Below, in pieces: positions 11,646 through 23,758 of a stretch of DNA of 64,000 nt. The notes below the pieces were generated by a model. It saw nothing but the letters and a program-made list of their open reading frames with translations, was not told where the DNA came from and made no database searches. The position numbers and the translations under genes were made by a program. How positions within the stretch are numbered: position 1 is the stretch's first letter; every line of letters begins with the position of its first letter. Origin of the DNA: Ficedula albicollis (taxonomy: Eukaryota; Chordata; Aves; Passeriformes; Muscicapidae); assembly GCF_000247815.1 (NCBI RefSeq), contig NC_021677.1, positions 42,382,864-42,446,863 of the forward strand. Reading direction: 5' to 3'.

Positions 11646-14600
11646 TATTTGCATCTCTGTCAACACATGTCAGTCTTTATTTTTAGCTCCTCTTGATGCC
11701 TTGAGTTCAATGATGTATGTGTTTCTGCCAGTGTGACACAACCCTGAGCATTTCCTTTCTGTCCCAGTGTGACGGGCCCACAGAGCTCCTCTGATGCTTG
11801 TCAGTGCTATGCAATAGTGAAAAGAGAAGGAAATGCAGTTATATGTCAATTATACAGTTAATATAATGTTATAGATAAAAGAAAGCAGAGAAATAAAGAT
11901 TTTAGGGATGTGATAATAGATAGGATAGTAAGAAACTTCTAAAGATGCTAGGAGTAAAATCTTAGATCCATTGACCTCAATAACAAAAGTTATCTGAATT
12001 CATTAGTTTTGGGATTTTACCCAACCAGTATGAAAGGGCATAGGCAAAGTACTTGAGACTTGCATTTTCAAGTTCGCTTCTTTTTGGAAAAGTCATAGTG
12101 GTAAGTGTGAAGGGAATTTCACTGTTTCAAAATGAGAGGTAGATCCCACCTTTCTATAATATGTAATAACTTGACCAAAAACGTTCAAATACCTGCAGCT
12201 GTTTTGACTGCTTTGGTATCTTAACCTTCTGCTGTCTCTGAATTGCTTTTGGCTGTGTGCCTTCTCCCCAGCTGATGAGGGTGTTCTTGTCTGATTAGGA
12301 GAAAAGGTGTTCGACATGGTTGAATTGCTCCTTTTTTGAGATTGTCCTTTGTCCATGATAATTTGCAAGTTCTGACTGCCCCTGTTCATTTGTTTCTTTC
12401 CCCCTTTCTTACATTTTCATCTCTCTCTTGTGTTAATTTCCTTAAGATAAAGTGATTCCAGTGCTGAATTTGAGAACAAAATTTTGCCAGGAGAGCTGCT
12501 CAACTGTTGAAACTGGTGCTGGCTACGAACTTGGCCAGTCTGTGGTTTGCTGTTGGGAACTTATCAGGTATTTGTCCTGAGTAGCATTGCATTTTTAGTC
12601 AGCAGCTTGGTAGGGAACCTCTAAGAAGAGATGGTGATGATGATGGTGATTCAGGAGACTGGTTTGAGTTACTTCATAAGTTTTCAAGAAATTTGGGATA
12701 GTTTTGGGATAGTCCGGTTAATAATTCTGGACTTGTTGTGTTGTGTGTGAGAAATATCTGAGGTCTAGATTATAGCTCACACCTTGTGCGCTCCAGAACA
12801 TTCTTTTGAAGTTGACAGACTAACGAAATGTGAAGGTTTCCCTGAGGTGTAGGGCCTGTTATATTGCATTTGAGACAGCATGGACAGTAAAGGTGCAGCT
12901 GAGACTGAGCTCATATATCCCACCACTGGCTCCAATATTGGTTGGGAGCAGTGAGTGGTCACTTTGGGCATGGTTTCCAGTAGCAGTCACTGATTCTGTT
13001 TGGGTGTGTTTCTGGCCTTCAGCTTGAGACATACCTGACACTGTTCCCTGCCCATGTCTCCCTCCCCCATCCCCAATGTATTGAGCACCAGGAGTTGTCA
13101 TTTAAGCCAAGACAGAGCACAATGAATTGGTGTTAGAAATTGCCTTAGAGTAGGAATATACCTGGCAGCAGCAGGTATGCTACATAGGAGCTATGTAAGC
13201 TATTTGCAAGGGAGGATCATTTTAAGAGTAAATCTGTGAGTAGAGGAGGTAATCACATTGCTAATGAGTTTTTTCATTATTCCAGTTGATTACTGTCCAT
13301 AATGAGGATGAAATAATGAAGGGAAAACAAACCATTATATGGAAAATGCATCAGTCTGGTATGCACTGTCCTCTCTGTGTATTTCTACAGCATCCTGCTT
13401 TATATTTTGGTTATGTTCTTTGGGACAAGATCTCTTTTTATGTGTTATTTGTGCAATGCCTGGCTTATAGCTGTGTGTCGTGGTATGTCATAATAGGAAA
13501 GGTGGCTGTGTGTGCCCTACCACCATGAGCACAGCCCAGTGTGTACTGGCAGTACAGTGTGCTCAGTTCTTTCCACTACAATGGGATAAAGGCTCTGGGA
13601 GGGGGGAGACCTGAGCTGACAGGGCCCTTTCTTATCATACTGTTTTTTTTAGGGATATGGGATATTTAAGTGAGACATTTAGTTTCATTCTCATTGTCAG
13701 CACGTGCTGGCTGAGAGCTTGACTGTTGCTCTAACTTTATTTTTTTCTCCTTGCTGAGCTTACTCATTCTCTTGGTCCTATTTTAAGGAATTAGTGGCTT
13801 GCAGGGAATATCAGTCCCTCATATAGAGAGGCTTTCACAATACCAGTGACAGCTCCAAGTTGGCAGGCAGAGGGGACTATTCTCTGCTATGACCTTCAAA
13901 ATGGCTGGCTGCAGTGGGTATGACATATTTCTCCCCTTCCAATGTTCACTTGCCTCCCTTCCATGATATTCCTTAACCTACTGAGGCTTGGGAGGTGAGA
14001 GCTGAGGCTGCTCCTTGCTGTGGGAGTCTCGGGAGAGCAGCAGTGAGGCGGAACTGCTGAGCCTGAGCTGGGAGGGAAATGAAGACAGGGAGTTGAGTCG
14101 CAGCCTGCAGAGCAGGCACCACTGCTGCTGTTCGCTTGCTGGGAAGTAAATAAAGGAGAAAAACAAGGGCAGTTGCTTTATGAGAGAAGATGAGAGGGAA
14201 GGGACAGGTGGAAAAATATAGAATGGGCAGAGAAGGTGAAATTGAGCCAGGGTAGGAAGGCAGAGAGTAGAAAACAGGAATGACAGGGACCATCATCTCA
14301 TTTTTGGAAGACAAGGACCAAGGAAATTTTCAAGAGCTTTTGCAATAGCTGTCAAATGTATTGTTGTCCCATTTATCCAGTAGCCATTTTCCTGTCCTGT
14401 ATTGCAAAGCTGCCCTTTTGATTCTGCATACCTGGGATAAATTCACACTAGCAGCTGCTTAAGGAGTCTTATCAACATAATCTGCCATGGCTGTATAGTA
14501 TGTTCTGTAGAAAACTTAACAACTGTGAGAAGATCCAGTTATGGGAGTCCATAACTGAATCTCTGATTTGACTAAGTGGGAAAAGTGTGGCAATTTTGTT

Positions 14601-17600
14601 TCATCATGGTCAGCCTTCTCTTGATGGGTATTTTCTGGGAAGGTTCAGGGAATTCTATCTTATGCCAGCTCCTGCCTTTAGTCCTTGTATTATAACCATT
14701 TGCCCTACAGACAAGAAGTACATTTTCCTTAGTACTGGGCTGTGGAGCTAAGAAATGGTCAGCTAAAAGCATTCTCATCTTGTGCATCTTGTAGCAGAAA
14801 AAGGGCAGATCAAGGCACATGGGTCAGCTATTTGGTGTGATAACCCCAAGAAAAGGGGCATGAATTTTCTCACCTATCACGTGCTAGACAACTAGCTTTG
14901 TATTTCTATGTGTGAGGCTCAGCTGGATACGTTTAACCTTTATGCTCCTTTTTTTGGATGAACAGCTACTTATGTTCTGATTCTCACTTCCCCACTGCTG
15001 CACTTGTGAGAAGGATTATCATATCTTAAACTGTTGACTGATGAATTCTATTTCTTCATAAACATGAATAGGAGAATACGTTCACACATCCAATGTCATT
15101 TCTACAGGTTAAATCCCCAAGACAGTGTTGTGGTAATTCAAAGTGTTGGACAGAGTGCCACAAATTGTAGTAGTTTCAAGAAAATGGACATTTTTGGTAG
15201 ATTAGTCATTATTAAGGACTTTGGCCCTCTTGAAATGTGTTCCCAGTTTCTCCACAGACTTGCTGTCAGATCTGCGACTTTGGCTACTAAGTTTGGGCTT
15301 GATCTTTGTTTCCTGCATGGCTTTAATTCTTCTTTTTAATTCATTGAGAATGTGGTGAAAATTGAGTTCCAGCTGTCTTATATCGGACAGCTCTAAAAGA
15401 AAGCATCTAAAGTAAGCACTACATGGGAAAAATTGAATTGATTGAAGGTGCTCTGTGCTTGATTTTCTTATCTGTTTGGTGATAGGAATTCAGCTGAATT
15501 AATTGTTTTTCAGATGTTTTAAGAAGGGTAGGTAGATGGGCATAGACATAGCTGGTGTTAGACCTGGGCACGTTGTTCAGTGTGAGAAGAAATTTGGATG
15601 TGGCTTGTGGAGGACAGAATAGGCTTTACTCTTGCAAGATAGCAGTGAAAACTTCAAAATATCATCAAAGAGTGAAAAAAGCACAGATTTGCTTTATATA
15701 TAAGTCAAGAAAGTGAAAAATATTGTGTCTGAAAAAAAATCAAGCAATACTATGTCTTCCCCCACCAGAAAGGGACGTGCAAACTAGTGCCTGGTAGGTG
15801 GTGGGGACTAGGTTTGGTTCCTGTTTTCTCTGTTGATACAGTGAATCTGTAACTCAAGACTCTTCTTCATGTGCATGTCTGTTTTCTCACTCATTTGGGA
15901 TGACAGAAAAAGGTACATGTGAGTAAGTCTGTGTCTTTGCTCTCTGAGATAATTGCAAATTACAATATTAATTGTTTTTTTCAGTTAGGTGTCTCATCCT
16001 GATTGTATCTGCTGGAGACATTTCAGGCCTGTATTTTCTACCTGTGTGATTCTAAGGGCAGCAACAGTACTCAATGATACAGTGAAAATTGGGTTAACAG
16101 TTTTCAAAGCATATATTATTTTTGTCTTTTGTTTCTTGTCAAATTTTTATGATGTACAAGTTTCGCTTTGGCTTTTTTTGTAAGATTTTGATTAGGTAAT
16201 GGTGACTTCAGCTCTGAGGTAGCTTTGTCCCGATTTCAACTGCTGACTTAATTGTGTTGTCTTCTGTCAGTGTGACGTGGTTACTTCACTCATCTACCTC
16301 AATGCTGAGACATGCTGGAGAGCTAAGAACACAGTTACCATATTTAACAAAGGAATACTGACTTAGTGAACAGACCATGAATAATACAAGCATAGAATAA
16401 TAGCAGAGTAGCAGCTTGCAAGAAGGGATGAGAACAAGTGAGCAAAAAGTGGATTTCAGAAAAAAAAATAGTTCTCTTTGTAACAGAGGAGTACTTTTAA
16501 AATGGGATCAATTACCTGATTTTTTAAATTATATTTTATTTTATTTACTGGCACTGCTGCTGTGGGTCAAACTGTCAGTGAGTAAGGGGGAGCAGGAGGG
16601 TAGAGTCTGTGCTTCTCTGAGTGAGTTGCTAAGCCTCTTAGAGCATTTGTTCCTTTCCTCATGATCATTAATGGATTCACTGTTTTGACAGGGAGATAGG
16701 TGCCCAGCCGTTTCTCTAGCCAGTTACTCCTTTTTCATCTGGAAAAAAGTGCTTTATTAAAAGACATTTTCTGGTGTAGGGGGAGGCCTGGAAGAAGTAA
16801 CAGACCAAAACTTGGGCAGGGGATGCAAAGTGAAGAGCGGAAGGTGAGAAAGGCGTTGTGACTTAGCAGGTGCACCAATTAGATTTTCTTTGCTAAGAAA
16901 GGCAACCTCTGGTAGCTGCCCCATATTTTTATGAGAATGGACTTGCTTTTCATGACTTGCTTGTCAGATAAAATGAATGTATATGTGTATGTGGGGAGAG
17001 GCTGAAATTAATTACTGTCAGTAAATGAAGCATATGGAAGCTTGTCTTGATGTTACACTGGCTGTGAATTAGTGCAGAAAACACAGTGGAAAAGCAAACA
17101 GTGGAACACTGTATTTGGATCAGAGCTCGATGTGTACTGGCTTGTTAATGTTCCCCACACCCAAACCTACTTTCTTGAGTATATTGAAGATCTCTTAATT
17201 ACACTTGTATTTCTTCTATGCTCCTCCTGGGATTCATAGGATGGGGTATCACAGTCCAGGTCACCATTGCTGTTTCCACTGGCAGTTTCCCAGCTGGGTG
17301 AGAGATGCCCCAACATAAATGGCTTGATAGAGAATTTGAGGTACATACTCAGCTTCACAGCTGTGCAGAAAATAAAAATTCCCAGCAATGTTGATGGCAT
17401 TATTATTGCAGCATACACTTACTGAAACCTTCTGCGTCTCAAAACCCTCTGTCTCAAAAGGGAGCAGGAGTTAAATACAGAACAATAAAAGCTTAGCTTC
17501 CTGTTGTTCGAGCCAATGTGTGAGCTGCTGCTGATTTCAGGGAAGCAGAAGGGATACTACTAATGGGGTAAAGATTATTAGAGTTAATTTCTGAGAGCTG

Positions 17601-19199
17601 CTTGGTGGCCATGGGTCACCTGAAATCTTTGTCTACTTTAATGTAAGGTGTGCAGTCTTAGTAAAACTGTGGGCTTGAATGTTGCACCTGGAGCGATTGT
17701 TTGTCCCAGTTAGGAAGGAGCTTAACTTATATAAGCCTGCCGAGATCTTGAGTAAACATTGTGCACTGGCAGGTCTTAGTAAAATTTCCTTAACAGATGC
17801 ATTTTGTCCCCAATGAGCAGAATTAATGTCTCTGTAATACTGTAGTTATTGCCATTAAGTGTTGCTGGCTTATATCAATTCCTTGTGGAATCTAGTAGGT
17901 AAACATACTTCCTTGGGGAAGCATGTCCCAGTTAAGTGGATTACAGAGCAAGTTATATCCAGTCTAATGCAGCAGTGAACCTGAAGCGGCTTCTGCTGAT
18001 GCATTTACAGGGTTTCAGAATCATGTCTTCTGAACTGAAAAGTCATGAGCTACACTGATCCAGCAGGGATTGTTTTAGTCAAAAGTGTCAGCAGTTGTAA
18101 AACAGGCACAGAAGTAAACTTGGATATATGGATTGTTAAAACAATCCAATAAAATTTTGATGTATCTCTTAGATTTTGGGTAACCTAAGGTCAGACACTA
18201 TTCTGATAATAAATTTTGACATTTCCGAATTCAGAGCTTTGCTGTTTACTGAGTCTTGAAAAATGCATCTGCCAGAAGTCAAGGGTGAAACCAACTTCTA
18301 TGTGCAACATCTGATGAAGTATTGGAAGCAGCAAGTCTTCACATAATTGCTTTCAGCCTGGATGTAAAACCAAGCTCTTTGACTTAAATATCACATTCTT
18401 ATTAGTGATTACTAGCTTTTCTGTCTTGGTCATTTCTGCACCTTTACCACTTCCCTGTCTCAGTGCTTCTCTCTCTGCCCGTGTTCTCCACTCCATGCAG
18501 AACCCTTCTCTGCCATACTCTGAACTCTTGCCTATTGTAGTTGATCATCTGCAATCTCTCAAAGTAGGTGGAAAAGATTGCAATCTGTGATATCAAAGTG
18601 TTACATCAATTTCAAAATGCCTCAGAACACACCAGAGTAGATGTAGCTGTAGAAGTACATGCTATCCTAGTACATGCACCTAGTGTCAGTGCTAGATGGA
18701 GCAGGATGTACTATTCACAGCTACCTGAATAGCTAACTGCACTATTCACAGCTACTGCTCAGTGCTTCGTGCCTGGGCTCTAAGAGCTAAACAGTCCTCA
18801 TCAAGTGCTCACAGGATGATCCTGCAATCAAACTTCACCATTTTCCTTCTTTTACAAGGAGATTTTTGGGCAAAAGGGAGGGAGTGGAAAATTCCTCAAA
18901 ACAATCCCTGTCTTATGGCTTTATGTTGGCTTTGCTTCTGATTATGTGGAGGAAATTATGCCTGGACCTCTGAAACACACAAGATTCTGCTATGGGAAAA
19001 TGTAAGGGAGGTGTGGGTGTCATGTGGAAGATGTGGAGGAGAGAAGGTGAGCTTCCTCAAACTTCAAACTGAACACATTTCTTGGACTGGAATCCCAGGT
19101 GGGGGAAATTAGGGTTGTAAAGTGGAAGGAAGGAGGAGGCTGGTTGTGCAGGTTTACAGATCTTATGCTTAGAATTATATTATTCAATTTAGTACGCCC
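11646..19199. other. Non-coding stretch
   Basis: About 7.5 kb without a recognisable repeat or RNA gene. The only candidate for coding is the minus-strand segment at 17167-17360. Local AT-rich parts near 16510-16550 and 18120-18240 contain no obvious microsatellite. Confidence 0.5.
17167..17360 (-). other. Candidate terminal exon, minus strand
   Basis: On the minus strand a strong acceptor (pyrimidine-rich tract ending 'tattttctgcacag' at 17361) is followed by 194 nt open in one frame to a TAG at 17167. The predicted peptide starts VKLSMYLKFS and ends VIKRSSIYSRK. Its middle part is hydrophilic and acidic (SWETASGNSNGDLDCDTPS). A TTTATT on the plus strand near 16752 would give an AATAAA poly-A signal about 400 nt downstream. 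The frame stays open and hydrophobic further upstream to 17418, then meets a stop. I recognise no family. It may be a real last exon or chance. Confidence 0.22.
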
Positions 19200-19590
19200 A
19201 CTGAAAAGACCACAACCCCCCTGAATGGGAGGCAGAAAAAGCAGAGATCATGGGCTGAGATAAGAACAATTTACTGAAAACAGCAATGAGATAAGAAAAT
19301 GAACATAAACAGCAACAATATTAATAACAAAACTATACAAAAAAGAGTGACACACAAAAATGCTCACCGAGCCCGAGACAATGAACAATAGTAGACAGGA
19401 TCCCCACTGGAAAAAATCACATCCTTCCTCCCCAAAGCCAGAGTCCTCCACCTCTGTCCCTGGTAATTGGTGTGAGGTAGTAGAGAGTAAATTCCTAGCC
19501 ATGCACACCCAGCTCTTGGTTCCACCTCCTCCCACCTACTGCAAAAATAGATCTCCTGGATGGAACCTGGACAGATGCCTCTTAGTAAAC
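19200..19590. mobile_element. Possible degenerate LTR-retroelement fragment
   Basis: The stretch runs from about 'gggaggcagaaaaagcag' (19227) through an A-rich 'aacaatattaataacaaaac' part to 'tgcaaaaatagatctcctgg' (about 19541). Its composition and motif order are reminiscent of LTR-type repeats common in passerine genomes. No clear TG...CA ends, target-site duplication, gag or pol frame is visible, so class and orientation are not settled. It is annotated only as a possible old, broken copy. Confidence 0.3.
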
Positions 19591-19599
19591 CAGTATTAG

Positions 19600-21256
19600 G
19601 AACTTAAGTATTAAATAAATTAGATTAAGAGATGTTCCCTTTTGAAAACAAGCCACTCAGACTTGGTCTTTCAGTATAATTTGTGCCATCCATGACAGGG
19701 AGACCTGGCTTCAGCAGGTGTTTTTTCATGTCACTGCTGCCTCTGCACACCAGTCATCCAGATGAGATGGCAAGGCTGCTCTGGATGTGTGCAATGGGGG
19801 CATTGGTGATTCATCTCTCACGGTGCAGAGGGAATGGTAGTTTTTGTCATTTAAGCATGTTACCTTTGAGGAGAAAGTTTCTTCTACACGACAGTGTTTA
19901 AAATGGCAAGCTCTGAGGGAGGTTTTGTGTTTACCCTCAAGTAAAGAGGGAGTATTGTACGTGGCAATAAAAATCACTAAACAGGATCGGGCAGTTACTT
20001 ATCACCTGGTTACCAGCTCTGCTGCAGCTAGAGGAAAAGCTGCTCCCCAACTCTTTGACCCAAGCTTCTGCATCTCTGCAGTGGGCATAATAATACTGGC
20101 TGGCCTGCCACAGGAGGTGGAAGAATATATACCAGATTTTGAAGCAAATAAGTGTGAAATACTGTGACTTGTCTGGAAATACTCCATTTGATTCAAGACA
20201 CACAACATCGAGCTGCATATCTTTAGATGATGACTGCTCAGAAATTAAATGGAGTGTGATACACTGCTGTGAGATGATAAATGCCATGAATTCCTGGGTA
20301 GGTGAGGACAGGTGTATTAAAGTGGAATAAAGTTGTTGATAAAAGTTATGTTACGTCTGGAAGTCTTCATGGAGAGGTTATTGGATGAGTATGAGTGAAT
20401 ATATTTATCTTTAGCTGGAGCTAAAGAAGGAGCTCTCCCACTTAAAGGAAGCTAAACCACAACCTATTCTAGAATAAACTGGTGAATAACAGTTCCTGAT
20501 GCACTTGAAAGTAGTATGGGAAGGGACCACTCCTGCTTTGTTGGAATTCCTTACTCATGTAATTCCTTCCTCAAAAGTCCCAGTCCCTCTGGGAAAGCAG
20601 TGGTTATGCAGCATTGGTTTTGGCTCATCCCATAGCATGAATCCATTCTCGTACTGTCCGGTGTGAACTTTTAAACATCTTCATAAAATACCTTTTCTAG
20701 AGTCTTTACTATCTTTCCTACATTCTTTCTGCATTAGCAAAGTTTAGTTTGGTAATCATGTCCATGTTGCATCAAAGATGGAGAAGTTTATTAACAATGC
20801 TTGCTGGTTTTTGATGGTCTGTTTGATTTATGGGTTCTGCATATTTCTTCTGCCTTAGAATTTCCAATAAATTGAACTATATGCTTGATTAACTTAAAAC
20901 TCAATATTCCAAATAAACCTTAAAGACAGAAATATAAATGTTACATAGATGGTAGTGAAAACCTGAGTGGTTCTACACAGAATGTACTTTTTGAGATGAT
21001 GCGCTTTGGGGAAAAACTACAAAATTTTTTGTTCTTTAAGGCCTGCAATGGGAAGTGCAGGATGGACAGTGACTGCAACTTGATCTGAATACACTTTGAG
21101 CATCCCAAGTGCTTGAGTCTCAAGCTTAGCTCAGTGTAAATCCAAAAATCCTTTTTCTCTGCAAAGAGCTTGAGCTTCCCCTGGAGGAGGGATATTCTGG
21201 ATGCAATGCTTTAATACTTTCTTTTCTAGTAGGAGACCTGAGGTAGAGAACTGACA
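19600..21256. other. Non-coding stretch
   Basis: No recognisable gene, RNA or interspersed repeat up to the left breakpoint of the 1177-bp duplication. Open frames near 19844-20167 (+) and 19937-20287 (-) overlap each other and look random. Confidence 0.55.
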
Positions 21257-22433
21257 TAAGGAAAGGGGTGTTAGTGATACTTTCCTTAATCTCCTGAAAG
21301 CATTGCTTAAGGTTTCCTTTCACTCTTGGAATGACGTGCACTCCTCTCTTTTCTTAACCACTTCAGCAGTTCCTGAGGAGCAAATTGCTCAGGTACTGTA
21401 TCTCTTTTTGAAATGTTTGCAAACAAACCCCAAATCATATGAGCATCTTGTAGTTTCATGATTTGTTGTTCTTTTTCAGCTGATTGTTATCTGAATTCAG
21501 AAGAGTTTTCTGGGCACTTGGCCTGACTCAGTTTTGCATCCAAATTGGGTGAAATTCTTAGCTGCTTTGTTCTGGTGTGAAACTTGGCTGGTGCAGCAGA
21601 GTTTTGCTGTGAGCGCTGGAGCCCATGTTGTGTTTTGACTGTAAGGAATTAGTCTGATTAAGCTGATTCTTTATTCACGCAAACACACAAAATTGCCACA
21701 GCTCCTACCAATCAATTACTAGTTTGTGTGTCTGCCCATTACCACTGTGCAGTGTGTGAGCAGTACAGGCTTTGTTCTTTCATCCCTTGTGTGCCACTGC
21801 CTACAGCAGTGCCCCACTCTGCAGCTTCTGTCACTGCTTTATCCAGATAGAACTGACAGTGCAAGCTCTTTGACAAGGCAAAGTGGAGTTTCTTTCTTCT
21901 TCTCTGATTTCTTTTCTTGCCTGTTCTCCCTCTAGTGCGTGCAGGTACATAAAACAGCACATCCTTGCCATCATGCTATTAATTCTTTAGCAGCCACTGG
22001 TTTGACCCAGCAAACTCTTCATCTTGGAGGCTGTGACACCCCTCTCAAACGTTGAGTGGACAGCAGTGCCAAATTCTCAGGGTGTGTTTGAAAGTGAATA
22101 GAGCTTTGAAATACAGCAGCAGAAGCTTTCTGCGTTCCAAGCAATGTTTCACCTCCCTTCCTCCCCACAGCAAGCAAATTGTATTGACAGACAAAAGCGG
22201 GATTATGGTGAGGAGATTTGCAAGACAACAGGATTACGGAAGCTAAAACAAGCAAACATTGTGATTATGTTAGGGGTGGGCAGGATGGAGTTGCAGGAGG
22301 AAGGGGGCAACACAGAAGCAGTAACTCAGGCTGTGGTGTTGGTCTGCCACAGGGGTGATGAGACAGCAGGGAAGAGGATTTAACGTAATTTAGGAAAAAA
22401 GCAAGCAAAGTAATTTTTCCCTGTAAAGTCCAG
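21257..22433. repeat. 1177-bp tandem duplication, unit 1
   Basis: This unit is repeated head-to-tail at 22434-23609. I saw only two differences: one base missing in unit 2 ('cttgccatcatg' here versus 'cttgcatcatg' near 23145) and G versus A near 22376/23552. Identity is therefore about 99.8%. The junction has at most 1 bp of shared sequence, so it did not arise by recombination between long repeats. All open frames inside appear twice merely because of the duplication. No known gene or repeat family is recognisable inside. Confidence 0.97.
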
Positions 22434-23609
22434 TAAGGAAAGGGGTGTTAGTGATACTTTCCTTAATCTCCTGAAAGCATTGCTTAAGGTTTCCTTTCAC
22501 TCTTGGAATGACGTGCACTCCTCTCTTTTCTTAACCACTTCAGCAGTTCCTGAGGAGCAAATTGCTCAGGTACTGTATCTCTTTTTGAAATGTTTGCAAA
22601 CAAACCCCAAATCATATGAGCATCTTGTAGTTTCATGATTTGTTGTTCTTTTTCAGCTGATTGTTATCTGAATTCAGAAGAGTTTTCTGGGCACTTGGCC
22701 TGACTCAGTTTTGCATCCAAATTGGGTGAAATTCTTAGCTGCTTTGTTCTGGTGTGAAACTTGGCTGGTGCAGCAGAGTTTTGCTGTGAGCGCTGGAGCC
22801 CATGTTGTGTTTTGACTGTAAGGAATTAGTCTGATTAAGCTGATTCTTTATTCACGCAAACACACAAAATTGCCACAGCTCCTACCAATCAATTACTAGT
22901 TTGTGTGTCTGCCCATTACCACTGTGCAGTGTGTGAGCAGTACAGGCTTTGTTCTTTCATCCCTTGTGTGCCACTGCCTACAGCAGTGCCCCACTCTGCA
23001 GCTTCTGTCACTGCTTTATCCAGATAGAACTGACAGTGCAAGCTCTTTGACAAGGCAAAGTGGAGTTTCTTTCTTCTTCTCTGATTTCTTTTCTTGCCTG
23101 TTCTCCCTCTAGTGCGTGCAGGTACATAAAACAGCACATCCTTGCATCATGCTATTAATTCTTTAGCAGCCACTGGTTTGACCCAGCAAACTCTTCATCT
23201 TGGAGGCTGTGACACCCCTCTCAAACGTTGAGTGGACAGCAGTGCCAAATTCTCAGGGTGTGTTTGAAAGTGAATAGAGCTTTGAAATACAGCAGCAGAA
23301 GCTTTCTGCGTTCCAAGCAATGTTTCACCTCCCTTCCTCCCCACAGCAAGCAAATTGTATTGACAGACAAAAGCGGGATTATGGTGAGGAGATTTGCAAG
23401 ACAACAGGATTACGGAAGCTAAAACAAGCAAACATTGTGATTATGTTAGGGGTGGGCAGGATGGAGTTGCAGGAGGAAGGGGGCAACACAGAAGCAGTAA
23501 CTCAGGCTGTGGTGTTGGTCTGCCACAGGGGTGATGAGACAGCAGGGAAGAAGATTTAACGTAATTTAGGAAAAAAGCAAGCAAAGTAATTTTTCCCTGT
23601 AAAGTCCAG
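22434..23609. repeat. 1177-bp tandem duplication, unit 2 (1176 bp)
   Basis: Head-to-tail copy of 21257-22433. Its right end coincides, within 1-2 bp, with the left end of the 75-bp tandem duplication that follows. Because the copies are so similar, this is either a very recent event, possibly polymorphic, or an assembly duplication of one haplotype. Read depth and spanning reads would decide. Confidence 0.97.
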
Positions 23610-23683
23610 TGGATGGAAAAGTAGTACATTTGCATTACACTTGTCAATTTTTGCCTTTCAGGGATCTGGGGACAAAGAAATAG
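23609..23683. repeat. 75-bp tandem duplication, unit 1
   Basis: Begins 'gtggatggaaaagtagtac' and recurs immediately at 23684-23758. It is present in two copies only, so it is a duplication rather than a minisatellite. It directly abuts the 1177-bp duplication. Confidence 0.96.
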
Positions 23684-23758
23684 GTGGATGGAAAAGTAGT
23701 ACATTTGCATTACACTGGTCAATTTTTGCCTTTCAGGAGTCTGGGGACAAAGAAATAG
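23684..23758. repeat. 75-bp tandem duplication, unit 2
   Basis: Differs from unit 1 at about three positions (cacttg/cactgg and gggatc/ggagtc), about 4% divergence. The small duplication therefore appears older than the adjacent 1177-bp one. Confidence 0.96.

Noticed and set aside
18709..18756. Repeated 'ctattcacagctac' 31 bp apart
   Set aside because: Only about 15 bp match, too short to separate from chance or a minor slip.
21726..23559. Pairs of identical predicted small proteins spaced 1176-1177 bp apart
   Set aside because: They come from the tandem duplication and are not paralogous genes. None of them resembles a known protein or has splice or start context.
23609..23758. Direct repeats considered as a CRISPR-like array
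   Set aside because: Only two contiguous units without spacers, in a vertebrate-type sequence. It is a simple tandem duplication.
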